Source of the DNA: an uncultured Thermomicrobiales bacterium
Lineage (GTDB): Bacteria; Chloroflexota; Chloroflexia; Thermomicrobiales; CADCWN01
Length of the DNA: 46,141 nt
Direction: 5' to 3'
NCBI GenBank assembly: GCA_902806415.1
Contig: CADCWN010000161.1
Span: forward strand, 1-46,141
The notes under the pieces were generated by a model. That model made no database searches, was not told where the DNA came from, and saw only the letters and a list, made by a program, of their open reading frames with translations. The translations under genes and the position numbers were made by a program. Below, in pieces: positions 25,082 through 33,123 of the stretch. Numbering within the stretch: position 1 is the stretch's first letter; each line of letters begins with the position of its first letter.

Positions 25082-26074
25082 TCAGTAGGTGAGGGCGAGC
25101 GCGCCGAGGGTGAGGCCCGCGCCGGAGCCGCCGAGGAGGACGCGATCGCCGCGCCGGATGCGGTCGGTGGCAACGGCCTCGGCGAGGGCGAGGGGGAGGG
25201 AGGCGGCGACACAGTTGCCGCGCAGGGGGAGGTTGTTGACGACCTGGGCGGGGGTGAAGCCGAGGCGGTCGGTCAGGAGGTCGATCGCGTGGCGGCTGGC
25301 CTGGTGGGCGACGAGCGCGGCGATCTCGACGCGGGTCCAGCCGATCGCGCGGAGAAACTCGTCGAGGAAGGGGCCAATCAGGCGCGCACCCTGGCGGTAG
25401 ATGCGCGGGCCGTCCATCCGAAAGAGATTCATCTCGGGGGTGGTCGCGGGATCGTTCGGGTGGTAGCCGGTGCCGCCGCCGAGGACGACGGTGTGGTCGG
25501 CCCCGCTGGGGTGGGTGGCGAAGCGCCCCCCCCAGATGGCACTGGCCCGTCCGGACGGGGTGGGGGCGACGATCGCGGCGGCGGCGGCGTCGCCGAAGAG
25601 GACGGCGCTCTCGCGCTCCTGCGGGTTGAGGGAGCGGGAGGCGCGCTCGCTGCTGACGATCAGGATGGTGCGGTAGATCCCTGTGGCGATCTGAGCGGCG
25701 ACGGTGTGGAGGGCGAACGGGAAGCTGAGGCAGGTGGCATTGAGATCGAAGCAGGCGGCGCGACCGTCGGGTAGGCCGAGTTCGCGCGCGAGGAGGGCGG
25801 CGGTGCAGGGGATCGTCTGGTGTGGCCCGGCGGAAGCGCCGACGATCGCGTCGAGGTCAGTCGCGGCGAGTCCGGCGTTTGCCAGGGCATCGCGTGCGGC
25901 TGCCGCGCCCATGACTAGAGAAGTCTCGCTGTCGCTCGCGTAGCGGCGCTCGCGGACGCCGGTGGCGCGGGTGATCCAGTCTGGCGCGATGCCGAGGCTC
26001 TCCGCGAGTTCGGCGTTGGCGACGCGGCGCGCGGGGAGATAGGTGCCGAGGCTGGTGATCTGGACGGGGAACAT
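25082..26074 (-). CDS. KASIII-type 3-oxoacyl-ACP synthase (FabH/OleA-like thiolase fold)
   Basis: A 330-residue condensing enzyme. The catalytic triad is C115 (DLNATCLSFPFAL), H257 (LVAHQASRHAIDLL) and N287 (PLRGNCVAASLPLAL). DWITRATGVRERRYA, VLFGDAAAAAIVAP and the terminal LLGGSGAGLTLGALAL complete the FabH-type fold. It would join two acyl thioesters by Claisen condensation. It is the last gene of the minus-strand operon with an adenylating enzyme, an MBL-fold hydrolase and a 3beta-HSD-type reductase, so an OleA-like role in joining acyl chains is as plausible as fatty acid initiation; no fab genes are nearby. ATG 26074 has AGGAGC at about 9 nt. Confidence 0.92.
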   Translation of the reverse strand: MFPVQITSLGTYLPARRVANAELAESLGIAPDWITRATGVRERRYASDSETSLVMGAAAARDALANAGLAATDLDAIVGASAGPHQTIPCTAALLARELGLPDGRAACFDLNATCLSFPFALHTVAAQIATGIYRTILIVSSERASRSLNPQERESAVLFGDAAAAAIVAPTPSGRASAIWGGRFATHPSGADHTVVLGGGTGYHPNDPATTPEMNLFRMDGPRIYRQGARLIGPFLDEFLRAIGWTRVEIAALVAHQASRHAIDLLTDRLGFTPAQVVNNLPLRGNCVAASLPLALAEAVATDRIRRGDRVLLGGSGAGLTLGALALTY

Positions 26075-26316
26075 GGTGGTGGTGTGCTCCTGTGGTGGTG
26101 GGTGGCCCTCACCCCCACCGCCTGGGGGCGGCGACCCTGCTCCCGATTCCAGGAGCGGGGTGGGGGCGTTGCGTGCGTGGTCGGCGGGCGCGCGGTGTGG
26201 TGGGTAATATACGGCGGCGCTGTTCGCCCGAGGCATCGCGTTGTGCGAGCCCGAGGGTGCAGTGCCATTGTGAAGAGATCAACGTTCTTAGCGCCGAGTT
26301 GTCTCACGACTTTGCG

Positions 26317-26700
26317 CTATTTGCGCCAGTTCGCGAGGGTGCGCGGCGGTCGGGGCGTGCCGAGGCGTATGCCCAGCGCGACGGGGAAGGCGAGGAAGAG
26401 GGTCAGGGGGACGTAGGCGAGCAGGAGGCCCAAGGCTCCTTTGCCGAGCAGGCGGATGGCTTGGACGTCGGCACGGAGATCGCCGCGGAGCCCGCCCGCG
26501 CCGTTGACGATCCGGGCGATCTCGCCGAGGAGGATACCGAGGGCGAGGATCGGGAGCGCGCGCCAGGAGCGCAACGCGATGCCGCCGAGGATGCCGACGA
26601 GCAGGAAGCCGAGCACGGCGGTGGGGCCGTTGACGAAGAGGAAGCAGTAAGCGAGGGCGGCGGCGAAGATGATGGCGGGGGTGGGCGGGTGGCGGTGCAT
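26317..26700 (-). CDS. Small integral membrane protein, 127 residues
   Basis: No family is recognised. The protein has three to four hydrophobic segments: PAIIFAAALAYCFLF, GPTAVLGFLLVGILGGIAL, LPILALGILLGEIARIV and LGLLLAYVPLTLFLAFPVAL. A cytoplasmic or external loop between the third and fourth (NGAGGLRGDLRADVQAIRLLGKG) is amphipathic. ATG 26700 is preceded by AGGAG at about 6 nt, so it is likely translated. It lies between the adenylating enzyme gene and the KASIII gene in the same orientation, separated by a 338 bp gap (filled mostly by a dispersed repeat) and a 242 bp gap. It may be part of the same pathway, for instance in product handling at the membrane; that is inference from position only. 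Confidence 0.7.
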   Translation of the reverse strand: MHRHPPTPAIIFAAALAYCFLFVNGPTAVLGFLLVGILGGIALRSWRALPILALGILLGEIARIVNGAGGLRGDLRADVQAIRLLGKGALGLLLAYVPLTLFLAFPVALGIRLGTPRPPRTLANWRK

Positions 26701-26726
26701 GGGGACTCCTGGGGGTGTGGGATATC

Positions 26727-26927
26727 GGTGGACTGAAGCCCCGGCTGAAGGCTTCGCCACGAAGTCCGCCTGCGCGGGCTGGATCATTGGTATGTAACGT
26801 GGTGTTTACCGGGATGGGTTTCGTCTTGCAGCATCCCAGTCCCCGGAGGGGGACTTCGTGGCGACCGCAGTTGCCTTCAGCCGGGATTTATACCCTGCTG
26901 AGTCAGGGTGCTTCAGTCCACCGGCCT
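26727..26927. repeat. Long CACGAAG-family inverted repeat inside the minus-strand operon
   Basis: Arms about 26727-26781 (GTGGACTGAAGCCCCGGCTG, then CCACGAAGTCCGCC) and 26836-26927 (complement, interrupted by TTTATACCCTGCTGAGTCAG) share the core of the repeats at 13895-14068 and 36481-36600. Most of the 26701-27038 gap is this element; the rest shows nothing to annotate. It splits the five-gene operon between the adenylating enzyme and the membrane protein. Confidence 0.75.
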
Positions 26928-27038
26928 CCCACCTTCCCAGAAGCAATCGGTCAAACACCACCCAGTAGGCCGCTCGCCGCTTATCCTAACGCACCCCTTC
27001 TCGCCAATGTCACCCCACGCGGCGGACGCGGCGGCGCT

Positions 27039-28322
27039 TCACGCCCGCCTCGGCGGGGGGATGCCCTCTTCGATCGTGAGATCGGGGGGGCGGCAGGCGT
27101 AGCCGGTGATCGTGGTGGTCAGGTTGGCGCGGACTTCGTCGGCGATCGGGGCGAAGGGGATGTCGGGGGGGAGGGCGAGGGCGACGCGGAGGTGGCCGGG
27201 GCGCTCCTGGGTGGCGCGGTAGTCGAGGATGTGGGGGCTGGCGAGGAGGATGGCGCGACGGATGGTGTCGGGGAAGAAGGGGCGCGTGGTGCCGTCGGCG
27301 GCGAGGAAGTGGCAGAGGTCGTCCTGGCGACCCTCGACGGCGGCGATGACCTGGAACGGTGAGCCACACCGGCAGGGGGCGGGGTCAAGTTGCAACACAT
27401 CGTTGAGGCGGTAGCGGATGATCGGTTGGGTCCGCCGCCAGAGGTCGGTGACGATCGGGGTGACGCGCCCCGCGTCGCCCGGCAACGGCTCGTATTGGAT
27501 CGCCACGAGGTCTTCCTGGACGTGGAGCGAGCCGCTGGGGCAACTGAGCGCCAATAACCCCTCGGTACACTGGTAGACCTGGCCGACCGGCGCGGCGAAG
27601 ACCGTCTCCAGGCGCGCGCGGTCTTGCGGCTCCAGCGTCTCGGCGACGGCGAGGAGGCGGTCGGGGCGGGCGCGCAACTCTCCGGCCTCGCGGGCGTCGG
27701 CGAGGAAGCCGAGCAGGGAGGGAGGGCCGACGATAAACGCGGGGTCGAAGGCGTTGAGGGCGGCGACGGCGTCGGCGACCGGCAGCATCAGGTCGAAGAA
27801 GCGGAAGCGGACCAACCTGCCGCCCAGCCCCTCATAGAGGTTGCTGTTGGCGCGGAGGAAGAAGGCGACGCGGGTCGGCTCGCGGCGCGGGGTCAGCGTG
27901 CGCGCCAGGATTGTCCCGGCCCAGGCGGCGGACTCCCAAGGGCTGACGAGGAACAGCCCGCGATGCCCGGAGGTGCCGGACGAGAGGCCGACGGTCAGCG
28001 CGCCGAGCGTCGGGCGGAAGTCGCGCCCGCGCTCGGCGGCGAGGGCGACCGCCTCCGCGTCAGCGCGCCGGACGCCGCGCGTGTTGAGGCGGTCGAAGTT
28101 CGCCATCATCAACTGCTTGTCGATCGTCGGGAGATTTCGCCATTCGATGGGGTCGTGACCGCGCCAGTGGTCGGCGTAGAAGGGGGAATGGGCGCGGGCG
28201 AAGGCGACGATCCGGCGGGCGTGGCGCTCGCGGTAGCGGTCGAGGCGGGGGCCGCGTAACGTCTGCCAGCGCCAGCGGGCGCGCAGGAAGTGGGCGGCGA
28301 TCAGCGGCGCGGCGCGGTTCAT
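27039..28322 (-). CDS. Adenylate-forming enzyme related to phenylacetate-CoA ligase / F390 synthetase
   Basis: A 427-residue ANL-superfamily enzyme of the PaaK / F390-synthetase-like branch. The P-loop is LSSGTSGHRG (113-122). The adenine-binding region reads GQVYQCTEGLLALSC (247-261), the ribose/hinge region RYRLNDV (303-309), CRCG (317-320) suits a PaaK-type metal or structural site, and EGRQDDL (330-336) is the A8-like hinge motif. It should activate a carboxylic acid with ATP. ATG 28322 overlaps the stop of the MBL gene by 4 nt (ATGA), so the two are translationally coupled. In an Ole-type reading it stands where OleC (beta-lactone synthetase) would be, although OleC belongs to another ANL subfamily. 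The substrate is unknown. Confidence 0.87.
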   Translation of the reverse strand: MNRAAPLIAAHFLRARWRWQTLRGPRLDRYRERHARRIVAFARAHSPFYADHWRGHDPIEWRNLPTIDKQLMMANFDRLNTRGVRRADAEAVALAAERGRDFRPTLGALTVGLSSGTSGHRGLFLVSPWESAAWAGTILARTLTPRREPTRVAFFLRANSNLYEGLGGRLVRFRFFDLMLPVADAVAALNAFDPAFIVGPPSLLGFLADAREAGELRARPDRLLAVAETLEPQDRARLETVFAAPVGQVYQCTEGLLALSCPSGSLHVQEDLVAIQYEPLPGDAGRVTPIVTDLWRRTQPIIRYRLNDVLQLDPAPCRCGSPFQVIAAVEGRQDDLCHFLAADGTTRPFFPDTIRRAILLASPHILDYRATQERPGHLRVALALPPDIPFAPIADEVRANLTTTITGYACRPPDLTIEEGIPPPRRA

Positions 28323-29269
28323 TGCGCGCTCGCGGTCGCGCCCTGCATCGCGCGGAGTGCCGCCGACTCGCGCCGAAGTTCGCGGCCCAGCGCCTCGGCG
28401 CAGTGGGTCGGCACGATGGCGACATCCGGGCGGGCGCGGGCGAAGTCGTGGAGCTTCTCGATCGTCGCGCGCAGGGCGCGCGGGTCGTCGGCGATCAGGT
28501 TGATGAGGGGCGGCGGCGGTCGGCGCTCGCGGTAGGACCGGCTGAGCCAGCAGCCGTCGGCGGCGAGGAGGAGGTCGCCGCGCTCGCCCCGCGCCAGCAG
28601 GCCGATCTGGCCGCGCGCGTGGCCGGGGAGCGGGACGAGCAAGGCGGAGCCGTCGCCGAAGAGGTCGTGCGTCGGGCCGAGCGCGGGGAGGACTGGACCG
28701 TCGAAGCGGTCGATCAGGGTCGCGCGGGCGGCGAAGTCGTCGGGGATGAGCGCGGGGATGACGCCGCGCAGGAGGGCACGGACGCCCCGGCGCCGGGAGG
28801 TGTCGTCCCAGGCGGCGCGGCTGACGATGAACTGCGCGCGCGGGAAATCGCGCAGCCCGGCGATGTGGTCGGCGTGGAAGTGGGAGACGACGACGCGCGC
28901 GATGTCGTCCACCGTCAGGCCGAGCGCGCCGAGTTGCGCGGCGACCGCGAGGCGCGGACCCAGGCGCATCGGCGTCATCAGCCGATAGAGGGCGAACGGC
29001 CAGCCGCGCGCGGCGTCGAGGATACGGGGAGCGTAGCCGGTGTCGAACAGGGTCCAGCCGTGCGCCGGGTGGCCGAGCAGCGCGACCGGCGCGTGGCAGG
29101 CGATCCGGCGTCGCCGCCCCCCCCGGATCATGGCCGACTCGCTGGCGAGGCAGTAGCCGGTGTCAACGAGGTGAGTCGTCAGTCGCCGGTCGTCAGTCGT
29201 CAGTGAAGGAGTGGCGAGTGCCGAGTGCTGATGGCTGATAGCTGATAGCTGACCGCTGTTTGCCAACAT
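28319..29269 (-). CDS. MBL-fold metallohydrolase with repeat-encoded N-terminus
   Basis: A 316-residue metallo-beta-lactamase-fold protein with a full binuclear ligand set: H130, H132, D134 and H135 (SHFHADHIAGL), H217 (PLPGHARGQ), D238 (AADGC) and H289 (VPTHCAEA). It is likely a hydrolase acting on an ester, thioester or lactone. GGAGG sits 5 nt before ATG 29269, one base after the stop of the SDR gene, so that start is well supported. Yet residues 5-34 (SGQLSAISHQHSALATPSLT and on) are encoded by tandem CTGATAG and GTCGTCA-type heptamers, a translated repeat. The conserved fold starts at LVDTGYCLASES. It is coupled by ATGA to the adenylating enzyme gene, so it belongs to that pathway. Confidence 0.87.
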   Translation of the reverse strand: MLANSGQLSAISHQHSALATPSLTTDDRRLTTHLVDTGYCLASESAMIRGGRRRRIACHAPVALLGHPAHGWTLFDTGYAPRILDAARGWPFALYRLMTPMRLGPRLAVAAQLGALGLTVDDIARVVVSHFHADHIAGLRDFPRAQFIVSRAAWDDTSRRRGVRALLRGVIPALIPDDFAARATLIDRFDGPVLPALGPTHDLFGDGSALLVPLPGHARGQIGLLARGERGDLLLAADGCWLSRSYRERRPPPPLINLIADDPRALRATIEKLHDFARARPDVAIVPTHCAEALGRELRRESAALRAMQGATASAQ

Positions 29270-29270
29270 C

Positions 29271-30254
29271 TCAGCCTCCGGTCGTTGTGAGGGCGGCGAG
29301 GGTGCGGGCGATGCCGTCGTTCAGGGCAATGGGGGGAGTATAGCCGAGGTCGCGGCGGGCGGCGGCGATGTCGTAGGTCTGGGTGCGGGCGAGGATGGCG
29401 GCCGAGTAGCGGGTGAGCAACGGTTCCTGGCCGGACAGGTGGGCGCGGGCTTCCATGACGGTGGCGGCGGCGAGGGCGGCGGCGAGGGGGACGGCGCGCG
29501 GGCGATCGGGGAGGCCAAGGCCGTGCAGGACGGCGGCGATGACATCCCAGAGGCGGGGGTGCGCGTCGTTGGTGATCGTGTAGGTGCGACCGACAGCGGC
29601 GGGGGCGTCGAGGGCGAGCAGCAGGGCGTGGGCGACGTTGTCCACGTAGGTCAGATCGACGCGGTTCCAACCGTCGCCGATCTGGATGAGGCGACCGCGC
29701 CGCGCGGCGTCGAGGAGGCGCGGCAGGAGGGCGTTGTCGCCGGGGCCGAAGATCGCCTTGGGGCGGATGATCACGGTGGCGAGATCTTGGCGCGCGGCGG
29801 CGTTGACACGATCCTCGCCCAGCGCTTTGGTCAGGGAGTAGACGGAAGCGGGTCGGCGTGGGCGCGGGGCGTCCTCGGTCTGACTGATCACGTCGCGCCC
29901 GGCGAAGGTGACGCTCGGTGAGGAGACGTAGATGAGGCGACGGACACCCCCCGCGCGGCACCCGGCGATGACCGCCGCCGTCCCCGCGACGTTGATCTCG
30001 AAGAAGTCCCGGCGACGCCCCCACGGCGCGGAGAGCGCCCCCGCGTGGATGACGGTGTCGACGCCAGCACAGGCACGGCGGATAGCGGCGGGGTCGCGCA
30101 AATCGGCGACATGGGGCTCCGCGCCCGCCGCGAGGAGATCATCGACGTGCGAGAAGTCGCGCCCGAGGAGGCGGACCCGGTGGCCCTGCGCGAGGGCGAA
30201 GGCGGCGACGCGGCGACCGAGGAAGCCGGTGCCGCCGGTGATCAGAATGTGCAT
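29271..30254 (-). CDS. NAD-dependent epimerase / 3beta-hydroxysteroid dehydrogenase-type extended SDR
   Basis: A 327-residue extended short-chain dehydrogenase. The nucleotide-binding GGTGFLG is at 7-13, VIHAGALSAPWG follows the fourth strand, the Ser is in YVSSPSVTFAG (109-119), and Y139-x-x-x-K143 lies in VYSLTKALGED. IIRPKAIFGPGDNALLPRLL and the late TYVDNVAHALLLAL are typical of the 3beta-HSD/NSDHL branch to which OleD belongs. It would reduce or oxidise a 3-keto/3-hydroxy group. ATG 30254 has GGAGGT at about 8 nt and a promoter candidate just upstream (30279-30308), making it the first gene of the operon SDR-MBL-adenylating enzyme-membrane protein-KASIII. Confidence 0.9.
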   Translation of the reverse strand: MHILITGGTGFLGRRVAAFALAQGHRVRLLGRDFSHVDDLLAAGAEPHVADLRDPAAIRRACAGVDTVIHAGALSAPWGRRRDFFEINVAGTAAVIAGCRAGGVRRLIYVSSPSVTFAGRDVISQTEDAPRPRRPASVYSLTKALGEDRVNAAARQDLATVIIRPKAIFGPGDNALLPRLLDAARRGRLIQIGDGWNRVDLTYVDNVAHALLLALDAPAAVGRTYTITNDAHPRLWDVIAAVLHGLGLPDRPRAVPLAAALAAATVMEARAHLSGQEPLLTRYSAAILARTQTYDIAAARRDLGYTPPIALNDGIARTLAALTTTGG

Positions 30255-30278
30255 GGGGACGTACCTCCACTGGCGGGG

Positions 30279-30308
30279 ATGATAGCGTGATGTGGGTAGG
30301 ATTGAGAA
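30279..30308 (-). promoter_or_regulatory. Promoter candidate for the SDR-MBL-ligase-KASIII operon
   Basis: Read on the minus strand: TTCTCA (30303-30308), 18-nt spacer, TATCAT (30279-30284). The -10 matches consensus in five of six positions. Transcription would start around 30272, leaving a leader of about 18 nt that includes the GGAGGT ribosome-binding site. Confidence 0.42.
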
Positions 30309-30351
30309 GGGACTCCCGACTTGGGGGGCGTTAGCGGGGGATAGTGTATGT

Positions 30352-30584
30352 CTGCGGGAGGGGCAATGCGGTGGGGGATATAAGGGCGTATTGTGTCCTC
30401 CCACCCCTGCCCAGGTTTCTCCGATCGTGGGTGGGAGGCCGGCGTGCGGGCGTATGCAATACGCCCTTCTATCCCCCACCGTGCCTATTCCCGCAGGGGT
30501 GCGGCGTCCCTGGCGTTGGGGGGATGATCGCGCACGGCAGATGCCACGTACCACCGGTTGTAGGGGCGTATCGCATACGCCCAA
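30352..30584. repeat. 40-bp imperfect inverted repeat with REP cores, plus a third REP-like palindrome
   Basis: Arms 30352-30393 (CTGCGGGAGG ... GGTGGGGGATATAAGGGCGT, ending ATTG) and 30457-30495 (complement) form a long stem; a smaller hairpin CTCCCACCC/GGGTGGGAG sits in the loop (about 30398-30438). A separate palindrome GTAGGGGCGTATCGCATACG lies at 30560-30584. The 418 bp between the SDR start and the acyl-CoA dehydrogenase stop holds only these and the promoter at 30279-30308. Confidence 0.78.
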
Positions 30585-30672
30585 CCCACGCCGTGCATCC
30601 TACAAGCGTTTGTAGACCGGCGGGGCGGAGAGGGCGCACTATATCTCCGACCGGCCTGCCAGCCCGCGGGCG

Positions 30673-31893
30673 TTAATCAATTCCGGCGGGCACCACCAGC
30701 GCCGGGGTGCTGTCGGTGACGATCCCGGCCAGCAATTCGTCGCGGGCGGCGAGGAGGCTGCGGGCGATGATCTGGCGGTTGATCTCGCTGGTCCCCTCGC
30801 CGATCTCGTTGATCTTGACCTGCCGCCAATAGCGCCCGGCGGCGCTGTCGGCCAGGAAGCCCGCGCCGCCGAGAATCTGCGCCGACTGATCGGCGGCGCG
30901 CTTGGCGGTCTCGGAGGCGAAGATTTTGGCCATGCTGGCCCCGCGGCTGTAGGGGCGTCCCTGGTCCTTCAACCACGCCGCCTTGAGGACCATCGTGCGC
31001 GCCAGTTCGATCTCCATCGCCATGTCGGCCAGCTTGAATTGGATCGCCTGGAAGTCGGCGATCGGGCGACCGAACTGCTGGCGGCGCGGCGCGTAGGCGA
31101 GGGCTTCGTCGAGGCATGCCTGCGCCAGCCCGACCGAGAGCGCACCGACCGCGACCCGCCCGGCGTCGAGGATCTGGAGGAACTGGCGGAAACCCGCGCC
31201 TCGCGCGCCGAGCAGGTGCCACTCGGGGACGCGGCAGTCGTTGAAATGGAGCGGGCTCTGGTTCGATGCACGCCAGCCGACCTTCTCGTAGGCGGGGCCG
31301 CGCGTGAAGCCGGGGGTCTCCTGCGGGACGATGATCGCGGAGAGTTCCGGCTTGCCGTCGGGCCGGGTGCCGGTGCGCGCGATGATCGTCACCCCGGCGG
31401 TGATCGCGGTGCCGCCGTTGGTGATGTAGCGCTTCGCGCCGTTGATGACCCATTGGCCGTCGCGCAGCTCGGCGACCGTCTCGGTGCCGCCCGCGTCGGT
31501 GCCGGCGTGCTCCTCGGTCAGCCCGAACGCCCAGAGGCGACGACCATCGGCGACCTGGGTGAGGAAGCGGGCCTGCTGCTCGCGGCTGCCGAAGGCGACG
31601 AGCGGCGCGCAGCCGAGCGAGACGTGCGCCTCCATCGTGATCCCGACGCCCGTGTCGGCGCGACTGATTTCCTCGATGGCGAGGCAGTAGGAGACGAAGT
31701 CGCCGCCCTCGCCGCCGTACTCGGGGGGCAAGTTGAGGCCCATCAGCCCGAGTCGGGCCATCTCCTCGACGATGTCATAGGGGAACTGCTGTGCGCGGTC
31801 GAGCGCGGCGGCGCGCGGGCGGATGGCCCGCTGGGCGAAGTCGCGGGCGAGGTCGCGCCAGCGGGTTTGTTCGGGGGTGAGGTCGAAGTTCAT
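30673..31893 (-). CDS. Acyl-CoA dehydrogenase
   Basis: A 406-residue FAD enzyme introducing a 2,3 double bond into acyl-CoA. The N-terminal helical domain begins MNFDLTPEQTRWRDLARDFAQR. FAD contacts are seen in FGLTEEHAGTDAGGTETVA and RYITNGGTA, RGPAYEKVGWRASN covers the beta domain, and the C-terminal domain holds QFGRPIADFQAIQFKLADM, QILGGAGFLAD and the catalytic E366 in INEIGEGTSEINRQ. The position of the base fits short/medium-chain enzymes. GGAGG precedes ATG 31893. It lies 418 bp upstream of the SDR operon on the same strand, separated by repeats, so a link to that pathway is possible but unproved. No electron-transfer flavoprotein gene is in the window. Confidence 0.95.
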   Translation of the reverse strand: MNFDLTPEQTRWRDLARDFAQRAIRPRAAALDRAQQFPYDIVEEMARLGLMGLNLPPEYGGEGGDFVSYCLAIEEISRADTGVGITMEAHVSLGCAPLVAFGSREQQARFLTQVADGRRLWAFGLTEEHAGTDAGGTETVAELRDGQWVINGAKRYITNGGTAITAGVTIIARTGTRPDGKPELSAIIVPQETPGFTRGPAYEKVGWRASNQSPLHFNDCRVPEWHLLGARGAGFRQFLQILDAGRVAVGALSVGLAQACLDEALAYAPRRQQFGRPIADFQAIQFKLADMAMEIELARTMVLKAAWLKDQGRPYSRGASMAKIFASETAKRAADQSAQILGGAGFLADSAAGRYWRQVKINEIGEGTSEINRQIIARSLLAARDELLAGIVTDSTPALVVPAGID

Positions 31894-31948
31894 AGGGTGG
31901 TCCTCCGTGATGGGGACGGGTGGGCGGAGGTGTTTGGGGGCTACCGGA

Positions 31949-32293
31949 CTATTTCGGAGCTTGTGACCGCCAGCGCCCCACGGCTTGCTTCGCCTGGGCG
32001 AGCGTTCTCATGGCGTTACCTCGCAACAACGAGCTACCCTTCGCGTGGAAGTTAACGCCAGCATTGATGAGTAGTTGCACCTTGCGCCACTGATTGTCCG
32101 CGCGGCGCGGCGGGACCTTGAAGTAGAGCCCCCTATCCACCATTGGGCGGGCGCATTGCGGGCAGGCTACTTGGTCGCGTTGCCCCCGCTGCTTAATGCC
32201 CCGCCGACAGATGAAGCAGACGTGGGTCCGCTTGCTCTCCGAGGGACGAGAGGTTCGCGCCGAGAAATCCCGCCAGGACCGATATTTGCCCAT
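31949..32293 (-). CDS. Small zinc-ribbon protein, 114 residues
   Basis: Two CxxC knuckles, C26/C29 (VCFICRRG) and C44/C47 (ACPQCARP), form a likely zinc ribbon. A conserved-looking segment GLYFKVPPRRADNQWRKVQLLINAGVNFHAKG (56-87) follows, with a basic tail. I recall similar short proteins with a C-terminal PP(R/K)..(D)..W.K...L...G..F pattern, but no function is known to me. The high content of Arg, Lys and Trp would suit nucleic-acid binding. ATG 32293 has GAGGTT at about 7 nt; the base composition is slightly poorer in G+C than the neighbours. It is 110 bp downstream of the Uma2 gene on the same strand. Confidence 0.7.
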   Translation of the reverse strand: MGKYRSWRDFSARTSRPSESKRTHVCFICRRGIKQRGQRDQVACPQCARPMVDRGLYFKVPPRRADNQWRKVQLLINAGVNFHAKGSSLLRGNAMRTLAQAKQAVGRWRSQAPK

Positions 32294-32403
32294 CGTGCAA
32301 CCTCGAATATCCGACCTCGCCACCGTGCCTTGCCGCCAGGGGCCATAGGCCACCAGTTGAGTGCTGTACGTCGGCTGCAACAGGCGAGATATACACGTCC
32401 GCG

Positions 32404-33123
32404 TCATTCCTTGCGCAGGCGACGCAGTTCCGCTTCGAGTGCGGTAATACGCTCGTCTCGTTCGGCGAGTTGCGCCGCGCGTTCGTCCATGAGTTCGGTT
32501 AGGCGGCGGTTGTAGGCGCGGAGTTCGGGACCGGTGGGGACGAGTTGGCCGTCCTGGTCGTAGACGCGCAGGAGGAAGCCTTGGGGCAGAAAGGAGATGC
32601 CGAGGGCGCTGTGCCAGCGACCGTCGGCCTCCGACTCCAAGGGGATGTAGCCGTGCGGGCCGAGTTTGCGTGCCCAGAGGTGTTCCGGGGGGAACTCGCC
32701 GGTCGCGTCGAAGACGAGGTATTCGGGGATACCGAGCGCGGCGTAAGCGGCTGGTTTGGCGCTCGGGGTGGCCTCGTTGAGGTCGCGCGCGACGGCGGTG
32801 GACGGGCTGGCGATCTCGATCACCAGGGCGGGCGGGCCGTCGGCGGCGACGATGATCGAGTCGCGCGAGCTGTTGCTGAGAGTCGGGTGGACGAGGATGT
32901 CGGGGGAGAGGGACGCGCTCCGCCGCCCGACGCGCGGGACGATCATCCTGATCTGGTTGCCGACGAACCAGGGGAGGCCGCGCCCGTGGCCGCAGGCGTC
33001 GAGGCCATCGTGCAGGGCCGTGATCGCGCCCTGGTGGGTCGAACTCCCCAAGATCGAATCGTCCGTGTCGTCGGCGAGGTCCGCGAACTGCGGCCCGAGG
33101 GCGATCGTCTGGTGGAGGGTCAT
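32404..33123 (-). CDS. Uma2 family endonuclease-like protein (DUF820)
   Basis: A 239-residue protein of the Uma2/DUF820 family, a PD-(D/E)XK-type nuclease fold. The signature acidic residues are D75 in LSPDILVHP and E103 in ALVIEIASPST, followed by the helix with K123 and the strand IPEYLVFDA. Family members are abundant in cyanobacteria and Chloroflexota; whether they cut DNA in the cell is not established. The last 35 residues (LTELMDERAAQLAERDERITALEAELRRLR) form a coiled coil, a common Uma2 tail. GGGAAGAGG precedes ATG 33123. It diverges from the ilv-leu locus, and the two share the 33124-33299 region. Confidence 0.92.
   Translation of the reverse strand: MTLHQTIALGPQFADLADDTDDSILGSSTHQGAITALHDGLDACGHGRGLPWFVGNQIRMIVPRVGRRSASLSPDILVHPTLSNSSRDSIIVAADGPPALVIEIASPSTAVARDLNEATPSAKPAAYAALGIPEYLVFDATGEFPPEHLWARKLGPHGYIPLESEADGRWHSALGISFLPQGFLLRVYDQDGQLVPTGPELRAYNRRLTELMDERAAQLAERDERITALEAELRRLRKE

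Noticed and set aside
27039-28322. Calling the adenylating enzyme phenylacetate-CoA ligase
   Set aside because: No phenylacetate degradation genes are nearby and the sequence is closer in pattern to F390-synthetase-related proteins; its operon points to acyl condensation chemistry.
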